Part shown: positions 17,036 to 25,605 of the stretch, one piece after another
Position numbering within the stretch: position 1 is the stretch's first letter
How the letters are laid out: each line of letters opens with the position of its first letter
Assembly: GCA_035493475.1 (NCBI GenBank)
Contig: DATJIF010000112.1
Coordinates: 1-64,000 of the forward strand
Direction: 5' to 3'
Origin: Actinospica sp035493475
Lineage (GTDB): Bacteria; Actinomycetota; Actinomycetes; Streptomycetales; Catenulisporaceae
Length of the DNA stretch: 64,000 nucleotides
Notes under the pieces: model-generated
Seen by the model: the letters and a program-made list of their open reading frames with translations, nothing else
The model's database searches: none
Told to the model about the DNA's origin: nothing
Translations under genes and position numbers: made by a program

Positions 17036-18061
17036 ATGGAATCGAGTTCGGGTACTGAGCTGTCGCTGGCGGAGGCTGTCGAGGAGTTCCTGCGTTCGCG
17101 TGCCGCGCTCAAGCAGTCCGCGAACACGCTCGCCGCGTACCGCCGCGACCTCGTCGGCGTCGGCACCGTCCTTGCCCGCCAGGCCGGGCGCGGCGAACCG
17201 GAGCACCTGCAGCTCGCCACCGTGACCGGCCGGACGCTGCGGGCCGCGTTCGCCGAATACGCCGAACCGCGCGCCGCCTCCTCGATCGGGCGCGCCTGGT
17301 CGGTGTGGAACCAGTTCTTCACGTTCCTCGTCGCCGACGAACTCGCCCCCGGCAACCCGATGGGCTCCGTCGGCCGCCCGAAGGCCCCGCACCGCTACCC
17401 GAAACCGCTGCGCGGGGAGGACACCCCGGAGCGCATCCTGGAGTCCGCCGCCGCGCCCGCCGACCACACCCGCCGCCGCGCCCCGTGGCCCGAACGCGAC
17501 TTCGCCGTCCTCGCGGTGCTGCTGTGCGCCGGGCTGCGGTCCACGGAACTGCTGGAGCTCACGGTCTCCTCGGTCGGCGGACGCGTCGGCGAGCGGATCC
17601 TGACCGTGCGCGGCAAGGGCGGCAAGGAACGCGCCGTGCCCGTCGAGCCCGAACTCGAGGCCGTCATCGACGAATACCTCAAGTCCCGCGCCGCCCGCTT
17701 CGGCGGCCGCGAACCCGGCCGCTCCGACCCCCTGTTCGTCGGCGCCGACAACGCCCCGCTCGGCCGCGGCGCCCTGCAGTACCTCGTCTCCCGCTCGTAC
17801 CGCGAGGCGGGTGTCTCCGGCCAGGTCCCGCGCGGCGCTTCCGTCCACGCGCTACGCCACACCTTCGCCACCCGCCTCGCCGAGGACGGAGCCTCCGCCG
17901 TCGAGATCATGCGCCTGCTCGGCCACGCATCCCTGACGACCAGCCAGAACTACATCGACGCCACCGCCCGCGAACAACGCAACGCCATCCGCGCGTCACG
18001 CACGTCGCGCGCGCTGCGCAGGGCCACGGGCGCCGTCGAAGCCGCCGACGTCGGTGACTAG
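17036..18061 (+). CDS. Tyrosine recombinase (XerC/D-like integrase)
   Basis: A 341-residue recombinase. The N-terminal SAM-like core-binding domain covers about 10-115. The catalytic domain has Arg168 (CAGLRSTELL), Lys194/197 (GKGGKERAVP), His271-x-x-Arg274 (HALRHTFATRL), His297 (LLGHASL) and nucleophile Tyr306 (SQNYID). All catalytic residues are present. It cuts and rejoins DNA at specific sites, either as a Xer-like resolvase or a mobile-element integrase. No tRNA, excisionase or att core is visible nearby, except a 17-base direct repeat that covers its stop codon and that of the converging gene. Confidence 0.9.
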   Translation: MESSSGTELSLAEAVEEFLRSRAALKQSANTLAAYRRDLVGVGTVLARQAGRGEPEHLQLATVTGRTLRAAFAEYAEPRAASSIGRAWSVWNQFFTFLVADELAPGNPMGSVGRPKAPHRYPKPLRGEDTPERILESAAAPADHTRRRAPWPERDFAVLAVLLCAGLRSTELLELTVSSVGGRVGERILTVRGKGGKERAVPVEPELEAVIDEYLKSRAARFGGREPGRSDPLFVGADNAPLGRGALQYLVSRSYREAGVSGQVPRGASVHALRHTFATRLAEDGASAVEIMRLLGHASLTTSQNYIDATAREQRNAIRASRTSRALRRATGAVEAADVGD

Positions 18062-18093
18062 TCGATGCAGGCCCGTGTCGGTGACTAGTCGAT
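18050..18093. repeat. 17-bp direct repeat across two stop codons
   Basis: GTCGGTGACTAGTCGAT occurs at 18050-18066 and again at 18077-18093. The first copy contains the recombinase stop (TAG 18059) and the second the stop of the converging MFS gene. The ACTAGT core is palindromic. It may be a local duplication or a recombination footprint. Confidence 0.6.
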
Positions 18094-19305
18094 CCTGGCG
18101 GGGCCGAGCGGCCGCCACGCGCACGCCGCGACGACCAGCATCACCGCCGCCGCGATCCAGAACGGCGCGGTCAGCCCGAGCCGCTGAGCGACCAGCCCGC
18201 CGGTGACCGTCCCGATCGCGGCGCCGCCGAGGTCGAGCAGCATCCGCACACTGCCGACCCGGCCCCGCAGCTCATCCGGCACACGCTGCTGATACAGCGT
18301 CGAGGCGACCGACCCCCACACCATCGTGTGCACACCGAACAGCACCAGCACCGGCGCCGCGAACCACACATGCGTCGTCACGGCGAGCGCGACATGCGTG
18401 AACGCCTCGACCAGCAGCCCCGCGCGCAGCAACGTGGCCGCGCGCACACGCTCCTTGATGCGCCGAACGGTGAGCGTGCCGAGCGTGCCGCCGACCGCGA
18501 ACGTCGTCAGCAGCAGCCCGTAGCCGAGATCTGTCAGCCCGAGCCGCTCGCGGACGTAGAGCACGAACACCGCGAACGCGCCGCAGAACGCGACGTTGCC
18601 GACGCCCATGCTCAACGACATCGTCCGCAGCACGTGGTGCCGAGCCAGCCACCGCACGCCGGTCGTCACGTCCGTCCGCAGGCGGGCACGTGGGCGTGGG
18701 GTCGTGCGCGGAGTCGGAACCGTGCTGACCGGCCGGAGGGTCGCGATCAGCGCCGCCGCCACAGCGAACGTGAGCGCGTCCGTCGCGAACGGCGCCCCGG
18801 CGGCGAGTGCGAACAGCCACGCGCCGAGCGGCTTCGCCAGGAACTGATTACCGATGTTGAAGGTGAGCGCGAGCCGAGCGTTCGCCTCGGCCAGCGACTC
18901 GTTGGCCACGACAGACGGGACCAGTGCGCTGCTCGCGGTGTCGGCGAGCGTGTCGGCGGTGCCGAGTGTGAAGAAGACCGCGTAGATGAGCGGCAGAGTC
19001 ACGGCGTGCACGGCGGCGGCCGCCGCGAGCGTGGCCAGGGCGGCGGCGCGGGCCAGGTTCACCACGACGATCAGCGTGCGGCGATCGAGCCGATCGACGT
19101 AAACGCCGCTGACCAGTCCGAACAACAGCCACGGCACCTGCTGGCAGAACACGGCGACCGCCACGGCCGTGGGGTCGCGGGTGATGGACGCGACCAGCAT
19201 CGGCCCCGCGGCGAGCGTGACGCCGTCGCCGACAACCGATATGGCCGACGCGGTCCAGAGCGTGCGGAATCCCGCGCCGAGCGGCGCGGACTTTCGGGCA
19301 TGCAA
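18085..19305 (-). CDS. MFS efflux transporter (Mef/MDR-like)
   Basis: A 406-residue, 12-helix major facilitator. The motif-A-like loop GVYVDRLDRRTLIVV follows helix 2, and the second half has VRRIKERVRAATLL. It resembles macrolide/multidrug efflux proteins of the MefA/enterobactin-exporter group, which extrude small molecules by proton antiport. The start is TTG 19305 with GAGGAG seven bases before. A candidate 20-residue upstream ORF lies in its leader (19399-19461), as often seen for antibiotic-inducible resistance genes. The adjacent GNAT gene has the same design. Confidence 0.88.
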   Translation of the reverse strand: MHARKSAPLGAGFRTLWTASAISVVGDGVTLAAGPMLVASITRDPTAVAVAVFCQQVPWLLFGLVSGVYVDRLDRRTLIVVVNLARAAALATLAAAAAVHAVTLPLIYAVFFTLGTADTLADTASSALVPSVVANESLAEANARLALTFNIGNQFLAKPLGAWLFALAAGAPFATDALTFAVAAALIATLRPVSTVPTPRTTPRPRARLRTDVTTGVRWLARHHVLRTMSLSMGVGNVAFCGAFAVFVLYVRERLGLTDLGYGLLLTTFAVGGTLGTLTVRRIKERVRAATLLRAGLLVEAFTHVALAVTTHVWFAAPVLVLFGVHTMVWGSVASTLYQQRVPDELRGRVGSVRMLLDLGGAAIGTVTGGLVAQRLGLTAPFWIAAAVMLVVAACAWRPLGPARID

Positions 19306-19398
19306 GACAAGCTCCTCGGTGAAGGGAGAACGGTCGGATCGAATCCGTGTCCGTCTCGCCGAGAGAGCGGTGACAGGGCCGGGAGGATCAGGAGATCG

Positions 19399-19461
19399 TC
19401 AGTGGCGGTCTGCGTGCTCTCGTGTGGCGAGGCGGGTGACCGTGTCCGTGCCGAGGCGCAT
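19399..19461 (-). CDS. Candidate leader peptide (uORF) of the MFS gene
   Basis: ATG 19461 follows GGGAG with a six-base spacer and encodes 20 residues, MRLGTDTVTRLATREHADRH, before TGA at 19401-19399. It ends 93 bases before the TTG start of the exporter. A ribosome stalled here could change folding of the downstream leader, which contains a CGGAT/ATCCG stem. Translation is unproven. Confidence 0.35.
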   Translation of the reverse strand: MRLGTDTVTRLATREHADRH

Positions 19462-19498
19462 GCCAACTCCCATCCGAGGACGTCCGTGTACGTGGTCG

Positions 19499-19540
19499 CA
19501 CGTGTGGTGCGTGGGCACCGTAGCCCGCGCACCACACGTG
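19499..19540. terminator. Long inverted repeat after the GNAT gene
   Basis: CACGTGTGGTGCG-T-GGGC (19499-19516) and GCCC-G-CGCACCACACGTG (19523-19540) form a 17-pair stem with one mismatch and a six-base loop, 31 bases after the GNAT stop. It could end GNAT transcription or act in the leader of the next gene; there is no T tract. Confidence 0.55.
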
Positions 19541-19570
19541 ACGCCACGCAATATCCCGTAGCTGGATCCG

Positions 19571-20587
19571 TCAGCTGGCGGAGAAGACCAGCCGCCGGGC
19601 GTGGTTGCGGTACCCGACGCTCAGGAACGCCGCCGCCATCGGCTCGTTCACCAGATCCGTATCGGCGCGGATCATCGTGGCGTCGGCCTCCGCGACCAGG
19701 ATGCGGGTGATCTCCGCGAGGATGCCGTGCACGTAGCGGCGGCCGCGGTACTCGGGCAGCACGCCCAGGTAGCCGACCACCGGGAACAGCGGATTGCGCG
19801 ACGGGACGCCGAAACCGACGATCTCCCCGTCCTCGTTCACGGCGACACGCCACCACGAACGCTCGCCGAGCATCCGGTCACGCAGGTGCACGAGGTCGTC
19901 GCGGGCCTGCTCCTGCGCACCCATCCGCGCCGCGTCCCGCGTGGACGTCGTGTCGAGGGAACCCGCGAGCGTTCGCGTGAACAGCTCCACGAACACCTCG
20001 TCGTCCGGCTCCGGACGGAATGACAGCCCGTGCACCGGCTCGACGATCCCGTCCTGCGGCGTCCACTCGAACCGCAGCCGCTCCAGCAGCTTCCCCAGCC
20101 CGGCCCGCTCCACCGCCGCCCGACGCCACGTCAGCGCGTCGGCCACATCAGGCTGCTCACGCCAGTCACTCGGGATGAACACGTGGTACTCGGGCGGCTC
20201 CACCTGCCCGAACTCCGCCGCGAACGCCGCGTGACCGGCAGACAGCAGCTCCGCGGCGAGCTCGACCCGCCCCTCACCGCTCCCGACGGATCCGTGCACG
20301 TAGATGCCGTCCAGCGCGCCCGGCTCCGCCTCATGCGGCGAAGCCCACCAGACCGCGACCGCGAGAACACCGCCGTCGCCATCGCCATCGCCATCATCCG
20401 GGCCGCCGTCCCCGTCCACGGCGATCCACGTGCGCGCGTGGCTGTACTGACCGTCCTCGAGGTACGCCAGGTAGCGTTCCGCCGTCAGCGGGCACGCCCC
20501 GTCGCGCTGGATGAACGGAAGGATCCGGTCGAGGTCGGCCGAGACGCTCGGCCGGAACGTGACACTGGTACGAGAAGAAGAATGCAA
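19571..20587 (-). CDS. GNAT-family N-acetyltransferase (two-domain)
   Basis: A 338-residue protein. The C-terminal acetyltransferase domain has the acetyl-CoA motif YLGVLPEYRGRRYVHGIL, then NEPMAAAFLSVGYR, the usual strand-helix pair of GNAT motifs A and B. The N-terminal half (1-175), with an Asp/Gly run PDDGDGDGDGG, looks like a degenerate GNAT copy. Substrate unknown; such double-GNAT proteins include antibiotic and metabolite acetylases. TTG start at 20587 with GGAGG five bases before. It has a candidate uORF upstream and lies before an efflux gene, hinting at a resistance role. Confidence 0.85.
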   Translation of the reverse strand: MHSSSRTSVTFRPSVSADLDRILPFIQRDGACPLTAERYLAYLEDGQYSHARTWIAVDGDGGPDDGDGDGDGGVLAVAVWWASPHEAEPGALDGIYVHGSVGSGEGRVELAAELLSAGHAAFAAEFGQVEPPEYHVFIPSDWREQPDVADALTWRRAAVERAGLGKLLERLRFEWTPQDGIVEPVHGLSFRPEPDDEVFVELFTRTLAGSLDTTSTRDAARMGAQEQARDDLVHLRDRMLGERSWWRVAVNEDGEIVGFGVPSRNPLFPVVGYLGVLPEYRGRRYVHGILAEITRILVAEADATMIRADTDLVNEPMAAAFLSVGYRNHARRLVFSAS

Positions 20588-20647
20588 AGTCGCCTCCGAG
20601 GCATGGTGCTGATGCGGGAGGCGCGACCGATCCGGTCCGGTGGCTTT

Positions 20648-20710
20648 TCAGCGGACTCCGAGCGGAGCCGCGGGTACCGAGGGAGGCGCCGGAAGAAGAT
20701 GAATCGTCAT
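20648..20710 (-). CDS. Candidate leader peptide (uORF) of the GNAT gene
   Basis: ATG 20710 is preceded by a strong GGAGGAGG site and encodes 20 residues beginning MTIHLLPAPPSVPAAPLG, rich in proline, ending at TGA 20650-20648. A GCGGCTCCG/CGGAGTCCGC stem (bulged A) covers its last codons. It ends 60 bases before the TTG start of the acetyltransferase. This is the classic shape of ribosome-mediated attenuation, but translation is unproven. Confidence 0.45.
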   Translation of the reverse strand: MTIHLLPAPPSVPAAPLGVR

Positions 20711-20845
20711 TTTCGGGGCCTCCTCCCCTAGGGCGGCCGTGCCACCACGGGCCGCGAACGTCTCGAACGCGCGCAACGATAGGAGCCGGACGCAACCACG
20801 TCAACGCAATATCCGCGGACCGCACACGGAAGCGAGACACGACAC

Positions 20846-21334
20846 ATGGGCCGCACAGACTTCTTCCACGACCCCCGCGCACCGAAGGCGAACTCCCTCG
20901 TCCCGGCCGCGGGCATCCTCGCCGTCGACGACACCGGACGCCTGCTCCTGCAACGCCGCCGCGACACCGGCCAGTGGGCCATCCCCATGGGCAAGATGGA
21001 GCTCGGCGAAACCCCCACCCAATGCGCCGTCCGCGAGACGTTCGAGGAGACCGGCATCCGCGTCGAGCCACTGGGCCTGCTCGGCATCTACTCCGACCCC
21101 GCCTACATCGTCGCCTACGACGACCACACCGACCCCACCGTCTACGGCGAGGTCCGCCAGGAGTTCGAGATCACCCTGCACGGCCGCCCCCTAGACGGCA
21201 CCCCGACCGCGAACGACGAAGCCTCCGACGTCCGCTGGTTCACCCCCGCCGAACTCGACGCCCTCGACATCCACCCCAGAATGCGCCAACAGCTCGCCGA
21301 CTACCTGGCCGGCCTCCGCGCGCACGTGGACTAG
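20846..21334 (+). CDS. Nudix hydrolase
   Basis: A 162-residue enzyme with a full Nudix box, G-K-M-E-L-G-E-T followed by CAVRETFEETGI (pattern GX5EX7REUXEEXGU), which binds Mg and cleaves X-linked nucleoside diphosphates. The leading LQRRRDTGQWAIPMG and the ending SDVRWFTPAELDAL are typical of small housekeeping or ADP-ribose/NTP-sanitising members. The substrate cannot be read from sequence. It stands alone, with the next gene 23 bases later. Confidence 0.93.
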   Translation: MGRTDFFHDPRAPKANSLVPAAGILAVDDTGRLLLQRRRDTGQWAIPMGKMELGETPTQCAVRETFEETGIRVEPLGLLGIYSDPAYIVAYDDHTDPTVYGEVRQEFEITLHGRPLDGTPTANDEASDVRWFTPAELDALDIHPRMRQQLADYLAGLRAHVD

Positions 21335-21357
21335 CGCGTTCGAGTAGCGTGGCGTCC

Positions 21358-22314
21358 ATGTCGGGGCGCCGCTGGTTTCGAGGTGACTGTCACGTTCACT
21401 CCGTCCACTCGCACGGCGGGGAACTGCCGCCTGAGCAGTTGGCGGCCGACGCGCGGGCGGCAGGGCTCGACTTCGTGGTCACCACCGAGCACAACTCAGC
21501 CGACGGGCAGAAGGACTGGGCGCAGGCTGCTGCCGGAGACCTGACGGTGCTGTTCGGCCAGGAAGTCGTCACACATACGGGCCACTGGCTGGCACTCGGC
21601 CTCGAACTCGGCCAGGTGATCGGGTGGGATTACGGCGTGCGCAACGAGGCGGTGAGTCAGCACGTCGCCGAGGTCCATCGCGGCGGCGGGTTGTGCGTGG
21701 CCGCCCACCCTCACGCGCCGTACCCCTCGGGCACGTTCGCGTATCCGTACCGAGACTTCGACGCGGTCGAGGTGTGGAACGGCCCATGGACCTCCGACCT
21801 ACCATGGCAGGCCGACAACGAGGCCGCGCTGGCCGAATGGGGACGCGGCCTGGCTGCGGACATCCACCAGGGACGCTGGCGCCCGGCGATGGGCAACAGC
21901 GACACCCACCTCGCCGGCCAGATCGGCATTCCGCACACCGTGGTGTCCGCAGACGAATCGACCGCAGCCGCGATCCTGGCCGGCATCCGCGCAGGCAGAA
22001 CCTGGATCGCCGAATCGGCCGCAGTAGAACTCTCCTTCACCGCTTCCGCAGGTAGCCGTCATGCCGGAGTCGGAGAACGCCTCGACAGCCATGGCGCGTC
22101 AGCCCTCGTACGGGCCCAGGTGAGCGGCGTGCCCGACGGGATCGTCACCTTCCACTCCGAAAGAGGCACGGCGCACCGTGCCGCACTGCCCGCCTCGGGA
22201 TCAGGCGACGTGCAATGGCAGACAACGGCGCGCGAGGCAGGGTTCGTCCGCGTAGAAGTGCGCCATCCCAACCGCCGAATGGCCGCGCTGAGCAACCCGA
22301 TCATCCTCGCGTGA
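21358..22314 (+). CDS. PHP-domain metal-dependent phosphoesterase
   Basis: A 318-residue protein. The PHP fold is shown by GDCHVHSVHSHGG (metal-binding HxH), TTEHNSADG, GQEVVTHTGHW, VAAHPHAP and GNSDTHLAG, which supply the histidines and aspartates of a trinuclear metal site. About 75 C-terminal residues form a beta-rich accessory domain. Relatives hydrolyse phosphomonoesters such as nucleoside 3',5'-bisphosphates or histidinol phosphate. ATG 21358 follows the Nudix gene by 23 bases. Confidence 0.88.
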   Translation: MSGRRWFRGDCHVHSVHSHGGELPPEQLAADARAAGLDFVVTTEHNSADGQKDWAQAAAGDLTVLFGQEVVTHTGHWLALGLELGQVIGWDYGVRNEAVSQHVAEVHRGGGLCVAAHPHAPYPSGTFAYPYRDFDAVEVWNGPWTSDLPWQADNEAALAEWGRGLAADIHQGRWRPAMGNSDTHLAGQIGIPHTVVSADESTAAAILAGIRAGRTWIAESAAVELSFTASAGSRHAGVGERLDSHGASALVRAQVSGVPDGIVTFHSERGTAHRAALPASGSGDVQWQTTAREAGFVRVEVRHPNRRMAALSNPIILA

Positions 22315-22774
22315 GCTGAAAGCCGCCGATGCAAGGCGAGCGGCCACGGAGATCGTGCGCAGCGCCGTAGGCCTGCGGACGTAGTGACCGAGGTACGAGG
22401 GAGCGTAGGTAGCGGGCCGCAGGCTGGTTGAGTAGGGCGGGTGGGCGGGGTAAGTAATCGCCCCGGACGTAGTCGGCGGCACGCAGCGAGGAACGAGCGC
22501 AGTGCCGGTGACGAAGGTAGGGGCGAATACCAGCCGCAAGCTGACAACGCGGAGCGAGCGTGCGACACCTGCGGCTAGCGGCCTCGGAGGCTCGGACTCC
22601 CCCGGCGGGTGTAGTTCGGGGTGCGGGTTGGGGCCGAACGGGCGAGGCTGAAGCAGTCGGGCGGTACGAGGATGCGTGCGGCCGGGTGAACGGCGTGGTC
22701 GGGTCCGTGGTGTGCGGGCGCCGGGCGGCGTTCGGAGCCCTGAGTGCTGAGTCGGAGTGGAGGCGGCGGAGGCT
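22315..22774. other. 460-base intergenic region with an array of hairpins
   Basis: No gene is seen. The plus strand is purine-rich and contains successive stem-loops: GCCTGCGG/CCGCAGGC (22371-22424); TCGCCCC/GGGGCGA (22458-22526) enclosing CGGCAC/GTGCCG (22477-22507); AGCCGCA/TGCGGCT (22532-22576); and GTTCGG/CCGAAC (22614-22639). The loops share GAGGNACGAG- or GGAGCGAGCG-like text. It could be a repeat element or a structured RNA. Confidence 0.5.
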
Positions 22775-24175
22775 ATGACGCAGACGCAGGTGGCGGGAGT
22801 GCCGCGGGTCGTCGTGGTGGGGGCCGGGTTCGCGGGGCTGGCGTGCGTGCGGCGGCTGGAGAAGCGGCTGCCGCCGGACAAGGCGCACATCATGCTGATC
22901 GACCCGACCTCGGCGTCGCTGTATCTGCCGCTGCTGCCGCAGGTGGCTTCGGGGGTGCTGGCGGCGTCGTCGGTGGCGGTGCCGTTGGCGCGGCTGCTGA
23001 AGCACACGATCCGGGTTCCGGGCGGTGCGCTCGGGGTGGATCTGCCCGCGAAGACGGTGTACGTGAAGAAGATCCTCGGGGAGGACGAGGCGATCAAGTA
23101 CGACTATCTCGTGCTGGCGCCCGGGTCGGTGACGCGCACGTTCGACATCCCCGGGCTCGCGGAGCACGCGCGCGGGATGAAGACGCTCAAGCAGGCGCTG
23201 AACCTGCGCGACCACGTGATCGCGCAGCTCGAGCTCGCGGCGGCGGCGAACACGGAGGAGGAGAAGCGGCGGCGCTGCTCGTTCCTGGTGGTCGGCGGCG
23301 GGTACGCGGGCACCGAGACGTGCGCGTGCCTGCACGAGCTGACGACGAACGCGGCGAAGCGGCTGCCGGGCCTGGATCGGGACCTGGTCTCGTGGACGCT
23401 CGCGGACCTGGCCGACAAGCTGATGCCGGAGCTCGGCCAGGACCTCGGCGGCGTGGCGATGCGGATGCTCGCCCAGCGCGGGGTCAGATTCAAGCTGGGC
23501 ACGTCGGTCGCGGCGGTCACCGACACGGAGGTGAAGCTCACCGACGGGACGACGCTGCCGACCGAGACGCTCGTGTGGACGGCCGGGGTCGCCGCGTCTC
23601 CGCTGGTGCGCGGGCTCGGGGAGACCGAGCGCGGGCGGCTGGTGGTCGGCGCGGACATGCGGCTGCCGGGCTGGGACGGGGTGTTCGCGCTCGGCGACTG
23701 CGCGGCGGTGCCGGACCTGGCCAAGCAGCGCGACGGGGTCGAGGGCGCCGTGTGCCCGCCCACCGCGCAGCACGCGATGAGGCAAGGGAAGGTCGCGGCG
23801 GACAACGTCGTGTCGGCGATGGCGGGGCGGCCGCTGCGCGAGTACTTCCACAAGGATTTGGGACTCGTGGTGGACCTGGGCGGGCCGCGCGCGGTGGCCA
23901 AGCCGCTCGGCATCCCGCTGTCGGGGATCCCGGCGCAGGTCGCGACGCGCGGCTACCACGTGATGGCGATGCACTCGATGCGTTCGCGGCTGCGCGTGCT
24001 CGGCAACTGGGTCAGCCACGGACTCGCCGGGGACGACCTGCTGCGGGTGGACATGGGCATGGACCGGCCGCGCACGCTCGCCGGGTACGAGTTCACGGAC
24101 ATGTACCCGGATCCGGACCACATCGCGGGGATCATCGAGGGGTTGGAGTCGGATAGTCGGGAGCAGGGAGAGTAG
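22775..24175 (+). CDS. ndh: Type II NADH dehydrogenase (NDH-2)
   Basis: A 466-residue peripheral flavoprotein that passes electrons from NADH to quinone without pumping protons. FAD-binding motif VVVVGAGFAGLACVRRLE is at about 12-30; LYLPLLPQVASGVL and DYLVLAPGS follow; the NADH-binding motif is FLVVGGGYAGTETCA; the second FAD motif is GVFALGDCAAVPD, and CPPTAQHAMRQG completes the quinone/FAD site. The amphipathic C-terminus is usual for membrane attachment. ATG 22775 lies in a purine-rich GGAGG context; GTG 22757 is an alternative. An orphan in this window. Confidence 0.88.
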   Translation: MTQTQVAGVPRVVVVGAGFAGLACVRRLEKRLPPDKAHIMLIDPTSASLYLPLLPQVASGVLAASSVAVPLARLLKHTIRVPGGALGVDLPAKTVYVKKILGEDEAIKYDYLVLAPGSVTRTFDIPGLAEHARGMKTLKQALNLRDHVIAQLELAAAANTEEEKRRRCSFLVVGGGYAGTETCACLHELTTNAAKRLPGLDRDLVSWTLADLADKLMPELGQDLGGVAMRMLAQRGVRFKLGTSVAAVTDTEVKLTDGTTLPTETLVWTAGVAASPLVRGLGETERGRLVVGADMRLPGWDGVFALGDCAAVPDLAKQRDGVEGAVCPPTAQHAMRQGKVAADNVVSAMAGRPLREYFHKDLGLVVDLGGPRAVAKPLGIPLSGIPAQVATRGYHVMAMHSMRSRLRVLGNWVSHGLAGDDLLRVDMGMDRPRTLAGYEFTDMYPDPDHIAGIIEGLESDSREQGE

Positions 24176-24241
24176 GGGCGACTCGGTAATAGGTGCGATG
24201 GGGGTTCAGTCCTGTCGGTGGGGTCTGGGATGATCCCTGGC

Positions 24242-25597
24242 ATGGAAGCCCACACCACCTCGCCCGCCGGCGGGGACGTCGACGCGTCGCACGTCACCGG
24301 GCGGCAGATCCTCGCGCTCGCGATACCCGCGCTCGGGGCGCTGCTGGCCGAACCGCTGTTCGTGCTCGCCGACAGCGCGATCGTCGGGCACCTCGGGCCG
24401 GCGCAGCTCGCCGGGCTCGGCACGGCCGGGGCGGCGCTGAACACGCTCGTGAACGTGTGCATCTTCCTCGCGTACAGCACGACCGCGCAGGTCTCCCGGC
24501 TGATCGGCGCGGGACGGCGCGCGGAGGGGCTGGCGCGCGGGGTGGACGGGCTGTACCTGGCGGTCGGGCTCGGGCTGCTGCTCGCGGTCGTCGGCGTGGT
24601 CGGCGCGGACCCGATCGTGCGCTGGCTCGGCGCCGGAGCCGAGGCCGCGCCGTACGCGGCGACCTACCTGCGCGTCAGCTCGCTCGGACTGCCGGGGATG
24701 CTGCTCGTGCTCGCCGCGACCGGGCTGCTGCGCGGCCTGCACGACATGCGCACGCCGCTTGTGGTCGCCGCGGCGGCCGCGGTCGTCAACACACTGCTGA
24801 ACTGGGTTCTCGTGTACCCGTGCGGCTTCGGGATCGCGGGATCGGCCGCGGGGACGGCGTCGGTGCAGACGGGGATGGCCGTGGCATATGCGTGGATCGT
24901 GGTCAGGGCGTGCCGGGCCGAGGGGGTCACGGCGCGGCCCAACCTCGGCGCGATCCGGGGCTCGCTCTCGGCGAACGCGGCGCTGCTGATCCGCACGATC
25001 GGCCTGCGCGTCTACCTGCTCGCGGCCGTGTGGGGCGCCGGACGGCTCGGCACGACGGCGCTCGCGGCCAACACCATCGCCTCGAACCTCTGGTTCACGC
25101 TCGCGCTCGCACTCGACGCCCTCGCGATCGCCGCGCAGGCTCTCGTCGGGCACGAGCTCGGCGCCGGGCGTACCGACGCGACCAGGAGGGTCGTGGCGCG
25201 GATGAACCGGTGGGGGCTCGGGTTCGGCGTTCTGACCGGGATCGGGCTGGCCGCGCTCAGCCCCGTGCTCGCGGGCGCGTTCACGAGTGACCAGGCGGTC
25301 GCGGCCGTGCTGACGCCCGTGTTGCTGGTGGCCGCGGCGTTCCAGCCCGCGGCTGGGGTCGTGTTCGTGCTCGACGGGGTGTTGATCGGGGCGGGGGACG
25401 CGGTTTACCTGGCGTGGGCGTCGCTGGCGTGTACGGCGATCTTCCTGGCCGCGCTCGGGGTCGTGCTCGCGAGCGGGGCGGATCTGACGTGGCTGTGGGT
25501 GGCGGTCGGGCTGTTCACGCTCGCGCGGCTCGTGTTCCTGGGGCTGCGGGCGCGGGGTACGGCGTGGATGCGGGTCGGGGCGCAGGTGCAGGGTTAG
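24242..25597 (+). CDS. MATE-family efflux transporter (DinF-like)
   Basis: A 451-residue, 12-helix protein of the MATE family, which exports cationic drugs and metabolites using sodium or protons. Family marks are PLFVLADSAIVGHLGPAQLAGLG in the first helices and the mirrored LAANTIASNLWF and LVGHELGAGR segments in the second half; TGLLRGLHDMRTP is typical of the DinF subgroup. In-frame ATG 24230 and GTG 24218 are alternative starts. It converges on the isomerase gene with an eight-base gap. Confidence 0.9.
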   Translation: MEAHTTSPAGGDVDASHVTGRQILALAIPALGALLAEPLFVLADSAIVGHLGPAQLAGLGTAGAALNTLVNVCIFLAYSTTAQVSRLIGAGRRAEGLARGVDGLYLAVGLGLLLAVVGVVGADPIVRWLGAGAEAAPYAATYLRVSSLGLPGMLLVLAATGLLRGLHDMRTPLVVAAAAAVVNTLLNWVLVYPCGFGIAGSAAGTASVQTGMAVAYAWIVVRACRAEGVTARPNLGAIRGSLSANAALLIRTIGLRVYLLAAVWGAGRLGTTALAANTIASNLWFTLALALDALAIAAQALVGHELGAGRTDATRRVVARMNRWGLGFGVLTGIGLAALSPVLAGAFTSDQAVAAVLTPVLLVAAAFQPAAGVVFVLDGVLIGAGDAVYLAWASLACTAIFLAALGVVLASGADLTWLWVAVGLFTLARLVFLGLRARGTAWMRVGAQVQG

Positions 25598-25605
25598 CCG
25601 CAGGG

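Noticed and set aside
17036..18061. Possible prophage or genomic island beginning at the recombinase
   Set aside because: Surrounding genes are ordinary housekeeping or resistance genes with no phage structural genes.
22315..22774. RNase P RNA, tmRNA or riboswitch in the hairpin region
   Set aside because: The conserved RNase P P4 and tmRNA tag sequences were looked for and not found.
22301..24121. Long minus-strand frame opposite NDH-2
   Set aside because: It is composed of Arg/His/Pro repeats typical of third-position GC bias; NDH-2 motifs on the plus strand are decisive.
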